Below, in pieces: positions 1 through 10,660 of a DNA stretch of 64,000 nt. The stretch lies in NCBI GenBank assembly GCA_028554795.2, contig CM068828.1, forward strand, positions 13,578,314 to 13,642,313, in the 5' to 3' direction. The notes beneath the pieces were generated by a model. The model did no database searches, was not told the origin of the DNA, and was given only the letters and a program-made list of their open reading frames with translations. The DNA is from Sinohyriopsis cumingii. Lineage: Eukaryota; Mollusca; Bivalvia; Unionida; Unionidae. The translations under genes were made by a program, and so were the position numbers. The first letter of the stretch is position 1. Each line of letters starts with the position of its first letter.

Positions 1-300
1 GATTTTAGTAAACGACTGCATGTTCAGGCTGTAAGCTCAATGAAAAAAAAGGGTATTTCAACAGCAACGGACAATAAAAGTTGACATTTATGGCTATATT
101 CCGGTCTTGCAAGTATGAATTATTATTATGGGTGATACCGGCCGACAGATTACAACAAAGTAACAAATAGGTACATTTTCAAATTTTGCTAACCCGTATT
201 AATGCAAATGTACATCTCAAAGTTGGAAAAAGGTACGCACACATTTTGCAAAAATGCGTACACAACGGGTCTATACGTTAAAGTAAATAAAATGTGTTCG
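1..300. other. AT-rich non-coding stretch
   Basis: I see no gene, RNA or recognisable repeat here. The sequence is AT-rich and no long frame stays open. Confidence 0.6.
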
Positions 301-301
301 T

Positions 302-612
302 GATCGGTGGGCTAGTGGCTTGAGCGTCCGCCTAGGATGCGGGAGGTCGTGGGTTCGATCCCCGGCCGAGTCATCCCAAAAGACTTACAAAATTGGTACT
401 AACAGCTGCCTCGCTTGGCGCTCAGCATTAAGATGTTAGTGTTAGGATTGGTCGGCGTGGTGTCACAAGAATGTGTATGGGTGGGACATCATGCTACATG
501 TCTGCGGCATGATGCCCCATTGCTAGACATCACTATAAACTGCTACATTGCAGATATCGTAGCGATATGACTGAAAAATCGTTAACGTTACGTTAAAAAT
601 CCAAATCACACC
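302..612 (+). mobile_element. tRNA-derived SINE, copy 1
   Basis: The head is tRNA-like, with an A-box-like GGCTAGTGGCT at about 310-320 and a good B box GGTTCGATCCC at 352-362, the internal RNA polymerase III promoter. A ~250-base body with no coding potential follows. The same head and body recur in reverse orientation at 44,881-45,198, so this is a dispersed family and not a tRNA gene. The two copies differ at many sites, so neither is very recent. The type resembles tRNA-SINEs widespread in bivalve genomes (inference from memory). Confidence 0.8.
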
Positions 613-3600
613 CACCCACCAATACACACACATTATAAAAACACATTTTAATAGAATGTGGAAACTTTTGCATGAATATATCTTGAATTAGTCAAGTGTT
701 CGAACATTTTGCTAAATGTGTAAATGTACAATTTGGTTTACTTGCAATTGAAACCAATTAACAGCATTTCTTTTGTGATAATAAATTACAAGAAAAAATA
801 TCGCTTTGCGATAATTATTTAACCTCTCATGTTATTTATTTAGCAGTTGATTAATTATAACTCAAGGTAGTACAAATTCTTCTATGGACATATTTTAGAA
901 AAGTGTGCAACCAACTAGTTCTGGTTACTTTGTGTTGTAGACCGGTACAAATGTGTACTTGAACAATATTTACATGCACTAGACTCCTTTCAATCACATA
1001 CTGATTCTTATTCTTGACTAGAAAGACGCAGGTAGAGCAAGGTAAAAAAAAGCAACTTTTGACACATTAATAACGCCAATAAATTGTATAGCTTTTTCAA
1101 TGACCGTTCAAAGTCTATCAGCTGCAAACAACAACTATAACGAGCTATGCAAATGTGTGCATCTGAATACCAAATGCAGGTTGGAGATTTATGAAATTGT
1201 ACATTAGCTAGTAATGAGATCTATTTTTAGATTCAAACGTTTGAAATCTAGAATCAGTGAATCTCTCTCTCTCTCTCCATTTTACAAGATGTAATGAATA
1301 TATCCATGTTTTACTCCTCACTTTCACTTTATGTTTTCTCTTCACGAAGGTAAATTTGACTTTTTTATTTACGTTACAAAATAATAATGTACCTACGTGA
1401 AGAGCATCTTTATCAAGGATAGAAAACGCCAGAAGAAATAAAGTCGGAGATAGTAAAATAAGGATTCGGATTATTGGATTATTTGCACGTGCGGACCACT
1501 ATCGTCAACATATATGTCAATCAACACCTATGAAATATTTAGTATCCTTGCAGATACACTTTGCTTTTTAACACAGACAATAGCAGCTGTGAAAATTTCT
1601 GAGTTCTGGTATTTAGATTTGCTAATTATAGGAAAGTTTGTGCCAAGGGAGTTAGACGGACAAAGGATCCAACAAGTTCCTAAGTCGAACAATGTCTACA
1701 TGTCTTTAGTTGTAAGAAACCGTCATTATCAAATTCGAAAACGGCGCCATGACTAATCAGATTAGTGTATTGACCTTGTGACCCACGTCAGGCAGCGACT
1801 CGGCTTACGGAGCATCAATGTGCAAAACAGGAACATTGACACTCTAATTTTGTTCCGGTAAATGCAACCTTGCAATAACTCACTGGTCAACTTCAGGATT
1901 GAAAATTATAGTGTATCTCATGAGCATATTTCTGACTTCCTGTTTAATTAACGCATTTTGCTAATTAGGTACCGGCACATGGACCCATGCACTTTCCGAG
2001 TTTTCAGGAACATGAAAACAGAAAAATTAGCTGGTGCAATATATAGTTTGCGATGTTTTAAACTTATTATGACAATTGCACAGAATTTTGTATGGCTGAA
2101 CAGTTTCATGTAACACAAGATATCGTAAAAAAAAGCATCTTTTTTCTGATAAAAATGTATTGATTTTGCGGTTATAACGTGTTAGGTTTTGATCGACAAA
2201 TTGTGTTATATTCAATCTTGTAATTATTTATGTAAAATATAATCAATCCCATTCCATATCACGTTAACTTCATGACATTCAGTGCGACTTCCTTGAAGTA
2301 TTTCTTAAAAAAAACAAAAAAAAAGCAAAAAAAAACAAAAAACAAAAAAACACACTTTGTCCGTTTAAAAAAGATAAATTAATGTACGGTTCATTTATCT
2401 CGATCTGACCAAATAAGAAATTAGTCATTGTAGAGTATCATCTGTTTGGGGTAGCATTTAATGTATGATATTGAATGCACTTGAAGATGATAGATCAATG
2501 AGTTGGGAATATGTGAAATAGTTTGTATTATCAAAACAGTTTCAGCGATTGAATAAATAAATACAAATATACAAATTATGCAATTACTTTGATCCAATGT
2601 ATACCTGTCTTCCCTGGCCGAAACTCGTGAACTTGCTAGCTAGCACTGTTTATCTTGCTTAGAATTATGTTGTATCATAAAATTGTTGTATACCAAACCG
2701 GACTAAGAAATGGGACAAACCGGACACAAACAACAACTCTGAGCTAACCAAACCGTACACCTACATCTCGAATCGGGTATTTACAAAGGAAAGAAACAGA
2801 AAATTAGTCGCAATAAATGCCATGAAAAAATACATGTAAGATAGAATACCAAAATTCTGTATGCATTTCTCTGAAAAAGATGGATTTTTTATTGCGTGTT
2901 ATGTTACATAAAAATGTTCAGCCTTTGATATTATTGTGCAATTGCCAACTGTGCACAGAGTACGTTAAAATGTCGCCAAATATATTGTATGAATTACTCC
3001 CACCCCCACAGTCTCCCCTTATTGCACAGAACCAGAAGCGATGACAAAGATTCTGAGCTGTGACAGATAGGATACACATTCACATCTTTGAGGCCAATCC
3101 TACGGATCATACTTTGAATGTATGCCTCAAGTTCCATTTTGACCACTGTTTTATTTAGGAAGACTTTCCGATTGATATAATATGGTGAGTGATGTATAAC
3201 AATATATGGATTATATATCTATATTCTCCTACTCTCCTACTCTTCTACTCAAGCCAAAAGAAGTCATTCAGAAATGCCGTATCAAATGATTCGTAATCAA
3301 CAATTTCAACAGGCACTATTAGCTGATTAATACATGTGCGGATGGAAACATCACTTCCGTAAATTCGATGGTCGGGTTCATGCTGAATCCAAGAAGTGGC
3401 TCTCCGGAAGCCCTTATTGCGAATTTGAGAATTCTCTCTATCTTGACCTATCCCCGTCTTCCAGCTGAAAAGAAAGTAATAGGAATGTAAGTAGTTATGT
3501 TCGCACATGACGTAATACGTGCATGCTTTTACTATGACGCAATATTTAAAATGTCATTATTAATGTAAAGAGTTATTTACTAGCACTCCTATCATTCGTC

Positions 3601-5687
3601 GAAAAGGTAAAGTGAGCAAAATAATGTACAAATTATTGGCATAAGCGTGTCGGGCATTTGTAGTTTCAATGTTCTTAAAATATTTATTCATGGTGTGTGA
3701 ATATTATCAGTCATATACTTCTGCTAATACATATAGTGGTCTTGTTTTGACTTTAAATATTAAATTTATAAACAGTACATATTCTGATCAACTTGTGAGA
3801 TATATTATATACACCTCATTCATGTCATCTCTACTGCCATTAGTTTTTGTTCAGGATATGGCTTTCAAGTGAAGGAAATTATAAACATATAAAGAATAAT
3901 GAAGGAATGTTTAATTTGTAACAAAGTAGATTCATAACTAACAGTGTTGTAAAGTGTCGAATTCTGAATTGTACTGAACCTTAAAGTTGAATGCATTGAG
4001 CGTTAACAATTTATCACATTTAAGCCAGAAAAGTCTTTGTGAAGGGTTACTTCGACCTTTCTTCTTTTCTACCCCCTGCCCCATGTCCGTGTTAATCTTG
4101 AAAGGCTAACATCTATGACTCATTGAGATTTGAACAGGGCATTGCAACGCTGTCCCGAGAAAGCAAACATTAGAGCTACCAGCCATAACCGCTTACTAGG
4201 AACCGATGTCAAATTATCATTTTCAAAGGGAATTTGATATGCAACGTAGTTCAGAGATTCTAGGCTATCCAAACTCTGACGAAAGAAATGAGTATCTCGG
4301 GAAACGTTAAGAACCGCTGTGTACGATTGGTCAGAGTAAATTAAGGTGTACACTTTGGAAGTAATGTGAATTTAAAGTGACGGACTTGGTCGAAATTCTT
4401 TAATCCGAAATCCTGAGAGAGGAAAAGGTTTTGTTACGAGGAAGCCTAAAAAGAATAGTGCTTTCTTCGTTAAACAAGAAAAGGGAACCAGGTGGCTGTC
4501 TTGTAAGAGAAGACAGTGTTTAGTGCTAGGACGCACAATTTCTGAAAGAGAACAACATTAAGGTATGATATTTAATTTTCAGGTAATTTTCTATTTTTGA
4601 TTGTTTGTTTTGCGCAAATGTGTTTGATATGACTAGGATCCATATTATGTATCGTTTATTCAATTTCATGGAAATATGTTGATGTTTAGTTGTTATGCAA
4701 TTGATCTCTTTAATGTTACAGTTACTAGGTCATTGATAGACTTGACGGATTGCACGCTATCCAAGTTTTCATATGTGTAGGATTTCATAGGGTTATATGA
4801 AATAATTTCCTTTGTCTGTTAGGATGATAACGATTATCGTGAGTTAACGATAATCTCATATTTATACCTGATTTTGTGATGCTTAAATAATCTTGTAAGT
4901 TACGGAATGCTGTGAGCTAGAATTGTTTTGAATTTTATGCAATAATAATCGAGCATGTGGTAGCATAGGTAAAGAGATATGGTAATGTTAGATACTCCGC
5001 TCGCGTGTTAATTTCTGGTCGGTCGCTGTGAAACAAGAGTGATGATCTATCGAATTAGGTCAGAGTTTATACAGTCTTTGGATTGCTAGTTAGTTATGTT
5101 TCTGAGTAAAGTAAGTTTAGAAATATTATGTACGTATAGAAAGTGATAAGTAGGGAGATTTAGGGGTAATTTTGTCTTTGAAGGACACAGATTTCTGGGA
5201 GAGACAGGACAGTCCGAAGACGGAAGTCGAACGTCCGGACAAAGATGACGTGTTCAGAATAAAATACTAGGAGGTCCAGGATCAGATGAAGCGTTCAGAA
5301 TAAGAAGACTAGAAAATAGTAAGACGTGATATACAGGTCACGAAAGGAAGGTGATGCAGTCAGTCGTGGACATTGGTCTCTTTTCACCACTTGTTATTAT
5401 GATGAAATAAATCCAAATTAGACACTGCTATTAAATTCTGTTGACATAACTTACATTGAAGTGGAGTTGCCGCTATTATTTGTTATTGATTACATTTAGT
5501 TATTTTCCTCGTATAAGGAGGCTCGTATTCCATTATTTATTCCCAATAGTCTTGCTCCATTCTCTTTTGATATTCTATACAGTAGATCCACTCCCACTGG
5601 TCTATAAAATCGAGGGAGGTCATCACCCTAGATAACGCCAGTCAAATTCAATTAACTACCCCTCTTACTATAGGTCGGCGTTACAAT

Positions 5688-5690
<3 letters not shown>
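613..5690. other. Long non-coding stretch
   Basis: No supported gene in about 5 kb. Short open frames such as 1,514-1,756 and 4,120-4,353 show no family motif or splice structure. There is a short CT run near 1,262-1,278 and an A-rich low-complexity patch at about 2,305-2,355. The part from 4.4 to 5.6 kb is less AT-rich and could be an old repeat, but I cannot name it. Confidence 0.5.

Positions 5691-5742
<52 letters not shown>
5691..5742. repeat. (TA)n microsatellite
   Basis: Uninterrupted TA dinucleotides over about 50 bases. Confidence 0.95.
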
Positions 5743-5744
<2 letters not shown>

Positions 5745-6145
5745 ACGTTACACCGCAATTATATTAGGGACCAATAATCTAATTCTTGGAGCAGGGGCCT
5801 GAACCGTGTTTTTTTCTTCATTTCTGTCTGTCAATAGCTGGAAAATAGTTTGCTTTAATTTACAGGAAAACACCACCATAATTTGTCCATTATATTTTTT
5901 TCTTTTTAAAAATTATCGTCAGAGAAATGCAAATGAAATATCTCATCTCAAAATAAAATAACAGCCTCCACCAGACATTTATATGGCCAGTACCCTTTGT
6001 AGTAGATGATTTTATTATTTTCTTATCCAAAACTGTAACAATGGGATGATAAATTTGACACTGTATTTGACACGCTGACATTATACAGCTTGTTGATGAA
6101 AATAGTATGACTGTTGACACTGAAGCATACAATCCACTAGTTACA
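5743..6145. other. Non-coding stretch
   Basis: AT-rich; no gene recognised. The 80-codon minus-strand open frame inside it has no motif. Confidence 0.5.
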
Positions 6146-7363
<1,218 letters not shown>

Positions 7364-7390
7364 TGTGCCACCCAGAAGGGTGTCAGACAC

Positions 7391-8290
7391 TTGACTTTTG
7401 GTAACGCTGCATCAGTACCAAAACAAGGAGAAATCCTTATGGCTTTACATACAATGGGCATTGATATTGACAAAATAGATGGGTTACAAAACGGGGGGTT
7501 AAACAAATATGTTATTTACCCTAAACACCCAACCCCTTTACTAGAAATGGCATCTATTGAAATAAAGGGACTGACAGCGACAGTACGGAAGACAGAACCT
7601 TTCATGCGTGAAATTGAACACAGGGCTACAGAAGTCCACATCATAGGCCTACCTCTCGAAGTCACAACTGAAGAAGTAGTGAGGAAAATAGAGGAAACAT
7701 TCCACGACAAGGTTATCACCCATAAAATGGCTACCATATGTGGTTTCGCACCAATAAAGTCTGGAATCAGGGTGATCTATGTAGATAGAGAAGATGCAAA
7801 GAAAATTCCCATGTTCTTCCATGTACTTGGATTTAGACTTAGGAGTTGGTATAAGAGGTCAGAGCACGACCGGAAATACCCACGATGTTTCCAAACAGGG
7901 CATGGACCTAGAGAGTGTCCCTGCCCCGGCCCAGCAGCACAGCCTGTAACATCCAATACAGCCACGTATGTGAGTAAAGCTGCTGTATCGGCAAATTCGC
8001 AAATGATAGACGCACAAGACCAGATACTAACCTTGATACAAAAAATCGAAGCAGAGAAAGAAAAAGAAGGAAATAATGGAAAAATCAACAATGATGAGGA
8101 AACTGACACAGTTAACTCCTTACCAAGCATTGACTTGACGGAGATACAAGAAGATGAGCAAAAAACACCAGAATGGGGAAACTGTCTGACCCCAAATAAA
8201 ACGGGAAAGTTAAAGACTCCAGGCGAGGAAGAGACTGTGACACTACGAAATAGATTCGAAGGTTTAAGAGAGGAAGAAATACAAGAGTAG
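7391..8290 (+). CDS. LINE ORF1 (gag-like, RRM-like plus zinc knuckle), first part
   Basis: The open frame gives about 299 residues; the first ATG is near 7,440, because the earlier start codon is TTG. The middle (motif IIGLPLEVTTEEVV) looks like the RNA-binding fold of L1/Tx1 ORF1 proteins. It is followed by a degenerate CCHC zinc knuckle (CFQTGHGPREC, with the first cysteine of the usual CX2C apparently replaced by tyrosine). The C-terminal part is Glu/Lys-rich. It ends at a TAG inside the target-site duplication. The presumed role is RNA chaperone and particle formation during LINE retrotransposition. Downstream of the Polinton the ORF1-like frame continues, but offset by one base, so this copy was probably already defective. 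Confidence 0.75.
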   Translation: MTFGNAASVPKQGEILMALHTMGIDIDKIDGLQNGGLNKYVIYPKHPTPLLEMASIEIKGLTATVRKTEPFMREIEHRATEVHIIGLPLEVTTEEVVRKIEETFHDKVITHKMATICGFAPIKSGIRVIYVDREDAKKIPMFFHVLGFRLRSWYKRSEHDRKYPRCFQTGHGPRECPCPGPAAQPVTSNTATYVSKAAVSANSQMIDAQDQILTLIQKIEAEKEKEGNNGKINNDEETDTVNSLPSIDLTEIQEDEQKTPEWGNCLTPNKTGKLKTPGEEETVTLRNRFEGLREEEIQE

Positions 8291-8293
8291 AAC
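8288..8293. repeat. Polinton target-site duplication, left (TAGAAC)
   Basis: TAGAAC directly precedes the left inverted repeat and is repeated exactly at 23,633-23,638. Six bases is the duplication length typical of Polinton/Maverick integration. Confidence 0.9.
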
Positions 8294-8533
8294 CAGCAGC
8301 AGGGAAGTTCTACAGACCAGACCCCCAGACCAAAATAAAGCTTTCTACGCAAACTTTCTCCGTAGAAGCCTCAGATTTCAAAAATAAAGCTTCCTACGAA
8401 AATTAATTTGCGTAAATTCACTCCCGACTGCAATTTTTGTGTGCAAAAATCATTGATTTTGAACAGCAATTTTAGGGGGGGGGGTAGGAGAAATTTATTC
8501 CATCGATGAAGTTTGCGAAGTTTGGCTGCTAAT
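8294..8533 (+). repeat. Polinton left terminal inverted repeat
   Basis: It matches the reverse complement of 23,390-23,632 over about 240 bases with only a handful of differences. It contains two copies of an AATAAAGCTT(T/C)CTACG subrepeat and a run of about ten G near 8,475. Confidence 0.93.
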
Positions 8534-9184
8534 TTATGAATAAATTTGATCAAGACCGATTCGATATCTACTACGCGGATCATGAAGATTAATCGTAATA
8601 AAACCATGCGGTGTTGCCTGGGCGCGGCTGAAGAAATTTTTGAATTTGTTTATGTTCATATCGCCGTTACACCAAGTCTGATGAATATTTCTCAACGTGT
8701 GAGTATCGACGCCATTGAACACCGATAAGATATTACAATTGTCCCTAATTACCTTTGGAATTTGCGTATATCGCTGCGTCACGTAAATCACATCGGTGTT
8801 CTTGTGTCGGCCACGCGAGAATATCCTAGCCGGATTAGTTTGCTTATCCAGCATTACATCATCGAATACGACAAGATTATTAACATCGCCATCTAAATTT
8901 TCCACGGATGGAGCTTCATTGATGTCTGTGATGAATTCGATTGTGCCTTCGTCGGTATTGTCGCTAAATTCCTTTAGCACTTGATAACAACGCTGATCAT
9001 CAACGGACGGTGCAACCAAATACAACTTATCCCATTTTAACCATCGCATTATCAAATTTAGCAACAACTGCGTCTTTCCAGAACCAGACGGACCAATAAT
9101 TATCATCCTAATCGAATTCGGTAACACCGCGTTGTGTTTCACCTGCTCGCGTCGCTTCGTGGCTGAAAAATCAATTACATCCAT
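8534..9184 (-). CDS. FtsK/HerA-type genome-packaging ATPase (Polinton)
   Basis: 216 residues. A Walker A motif, GPSGSGKT, sits at about residues 31-38 and a Walker B-like LVVFDD at about 103-108. This is the A32/adenovirus-like packaging ATPase family found in Polintons, adintoviruses and virophages, which pumps DNA into preformed capsids. Its C-terminus reaches the edge of the left inverted repeat. It is divergent from the small zinc-ribbon gene that starts only 14 bases away, so promoter elements must lie inside one or both genes or be very compact. Length is normal for the family. Confidence 0.9.
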   Translation of the reverse strand: MDVIDFSATKRREQVKHNAVLPNSIRMIIIGPSGSGKTQLLLNLIMRWLKWDKLYLVAPSVDDQRCYQVLKEFSDNTDEGTIEFITDINEAPSVENLDGDVNNLVVFDDVMLDKQTNPARIFSRGRHKNTDVIYVTQRYTQIPKVIRDNCNILSVFNGVDTHTLRNIHQTWCNGDMNINKFKNFFSRAQATPHGFITINLHDPRSRYRIGLDQIYS

Positions 9185-9198
9185 GTTACTAGAATATT

Positions 9199-9375
9199 AT
9201 GGATCTATATTGTGTTAAGTGTCGCACTCACACAGCTACGATAAATCCAACCGAAATCGTCACACGCAATAACAGGAACGCAATTGCAGGAGAATGCGAA
9301 GTTTGTAAGACACGCAAGTTTAAATTTGTAAAAAAAAAAATAGAAGAACCGGAGGAGACATTGCCACCTCCATGA
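9199..9375 (+). CDS. Small zinc-ribbon protein (Polinton)
   Basis: 58 residues starting MDLYCVKC. Two CXXC pairs (CVKC near the N-terminus, CEVC at about residues 33-36) form a compact zinc ribbon like the DUF5679-type proteins seen in several DNA viruses. The tail is basic and then acidic (KKKIEEPEE). The stop overlaps the start of the next gene (ATGA at 9,372-9,375), suggesting expression from one transcript. Function is unknown; nucleic-acid or protein binding is plausible for a zinc ribbon. Confidence 0.7.
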   Translation: MDLYCVKCRTHTATINPTEIVTRNNRNAIAGECEVCKTRKFKFVKKKIEEPEETLPPP

Positions 9376-9707
9376 AAAATCTACCTGGGTTGCCCTGGGC
9401 GAAATATCCCGGAGAAAAGCATCTGCCAGGATACAATTACTGCGGACCCGGCACAAGGCTCGATATAAGACTCAACGATAATAATCAACCAAATTCTGGC
9501 GAAGATCCAGTAAACGCCATCGATAACGCGTGTTATTATCACGATCTTGCGTATCGTAGCGGGGATTTACAACAAAGACATCTCGCTGATATCAGGCTAA
9601 TTCACGCAATAGACGCGATTCCTGACAAAAGTTTCAAAGAAAAATTGGCAACTTGGTTGATAAAAGGCGCAATGAAAGGTAAATTAGTACTCGGTGCTGG
9701 TAAATAA
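9372..9707 (+). CDS. Phospholipase A2-like protein (Polinton)
   Basis: 111 residues. It has the calcium-loop-like YCGPGT (residues 23-28) and the active-site-like ACYYHDLAY (about 53-61, His-Asp at 57-58). These are the hallmarks of the viral PLA2 domain known from parvovirus VP1 and found in adintoviruses, where it is thought to help particles breach endosomal membranes. It overlaps the preceding zinc-ribbon gene by four bases and is followed two bases later by the integrase, forming a tight plus-strand trio. A decayed relative of the same protein lies at 30,634-30,957. Confidence 0.85.
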   Translation: MKNLPGLPWAKYPGEKHLPGYNYCGPGTRLDIRLNDNNQPNSGEDPVNAIDNACYYHDLAYRSGDLQQRHLADIRLIHAIDAIPDKSFKEKLATWLIKGAMKGKLVLGAGK

Positions 9708-9709
9708 TA

Positions 9710-10660
9710 ATGGAGCAGATATATTATTCTCCGCGAGGATTTTGGCGAGGAAAATCAGCAATTGCCAAACTTGCCAAGGCCGCAAAAGTAAAACAATCCA
9801 CCGCTGAATCGTGGTTATCGAAACAGGCAGTCTGGCAAATTTATCTTCCTCCGCCTAAGAAAATATCATATGCGAGTTTCTCTGTCAGCGTCCCTAATGA
9901 AGTTCATCAGGCTGATCTTATGTTTCTTCCTTACGATACCGTCGACGGAGTCACATATAAATACGTGTTAACGGTTGTTGATATCGCAAGCAGATACAAG
10001 GAAGCCGAGCCGTTATCGAATAAAACAGCAACGGAGATCGCTAAGGCGTTTAGCGAAATTTATTCACGATCTCCATTAACATGGCCGAAGCTTCTCCAGG
10101 TTGATCCAGGTCGAGAATTTCTTGGCGCGGTTACTTCACTGATGAAAAAGAATAATGTTAAAATCCGTCGCGGTATTGTAGGTGTTCATCACAATCAGGC
10201 TATCGTCGAAAGATTCAATAAAACTCTTGCAGAACGATTATTCGGATATCAGTACGCGCGTGAATTCATCCAAGATAATCGATCTCATGATTGGGTATCG
10301 AGGTTGCCTCATGTGATTAACGCGCTAAATAACGAAGTAACTCGAATAATAGCAATGAAACCCGCAATTGCGATTACAAAATTGAAAATACCCCTAAAGC
10401 GAGATTCCACAATTCCGCCTGTGCTAGGTAACGTCACGGTCCGGTATTTATATAAAGAAGGTGAGGCTGAAGGAGGAAGAAAAAGAGCAACCGATCCAAA
10501 TTGGAGCGTTACGACACATAAAATATCGGCCGTAACAAGATCGTCAGGAAGACCAGCAATTTATTTTCTAGATTCACTAGCGCCACAACGCGGATTTACC
10601 AAGGAGGAATTACAAATAATACCGAAAGATACTCAACTACCGCCAGCGTCATTAATGTGA
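9710..10660 (+). CDS. Retrovirus-type DDE integrase (Polinton)
   Basis: 316 residues. The rve-type core shows Asp in HQADLMF (about residue 69), Asp in LLQVDPGREF and Glu in AIVERFNK, the order expected for the D,D,E triad that inserts the element with a short duplication. The N-terminal ~45 residues are basic and may be a DNA-binding helical region. The C-terminal ~100 residues look like an SH3/chromo-like tail but I cannot classify them. Its 3' end overlaps the convergent polymerase-helicase gene by 28 bases. The 6-bp TAGAAC duplication around the element fits this enzyme. Confidence 0.92.
   Translation: MEQIYYSPRGFWRGKSAIAKLAKAAKVKQSTAESWLSKQAVWQIYLPPPKKISYASFSVSVPNEVHQADLMFLPYDTVDGVTYKYVLTVVDIASRYKEAEPLSNKTATEIAKAFSEIYSRSPLTWPKLLQVDPGREFLGAVTSLMKKNNVKIRRGIVGVHHNQAIVERFNKTLAERLFGYQYAREFIQDNRSHDWVSRLPHVINALNNEVTRIIAMKPAIAITKLKIPLKRDSTIPPVLGNVTVRYLYKEGEAEGGRKRATDPNWSVTTHKISAVTRSSGRPAIYFLDSLAPQRGFTKEELQIIPKDTQLPPASLM

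Larger units (their letters stand above)
7364..8293 (+). mobile_element. Tx1/L1-type LINE, left part (interrupted)
   Basis: This is the 5' portion of a non-LTR retrotransposon, holding the first part of ORF1. It is cut at the 6-bp TAGAAC duplication (8,288-8,293) by the Polinton that fills 8,294-23,632, and the LINE resumes at 23,633. The two halves belong together: the right half starts with the same 6 bp, continues a charged ORF1-like tail, and then gives an endonuclease/reverse-transcriptase ORF2 on the same strand. Confidence 0.8.

Noticed and set aside
310-365. A tRNA gene
   Set aside because: A and B boxes are present, but the cloverleaf is poor and the sequence continues into a body shared with another copy, so it is a SINE head.
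4120-4353. Retroelement coding fragment
   Set aside because: 77-codon minus-strand frame with no motif; cannot be supported.
7777-8352. 191-codon minus-strand open frame
   Set aside because: Antisense to the LINE ORF1, with no family motif; its composition is that of a shadow frame.
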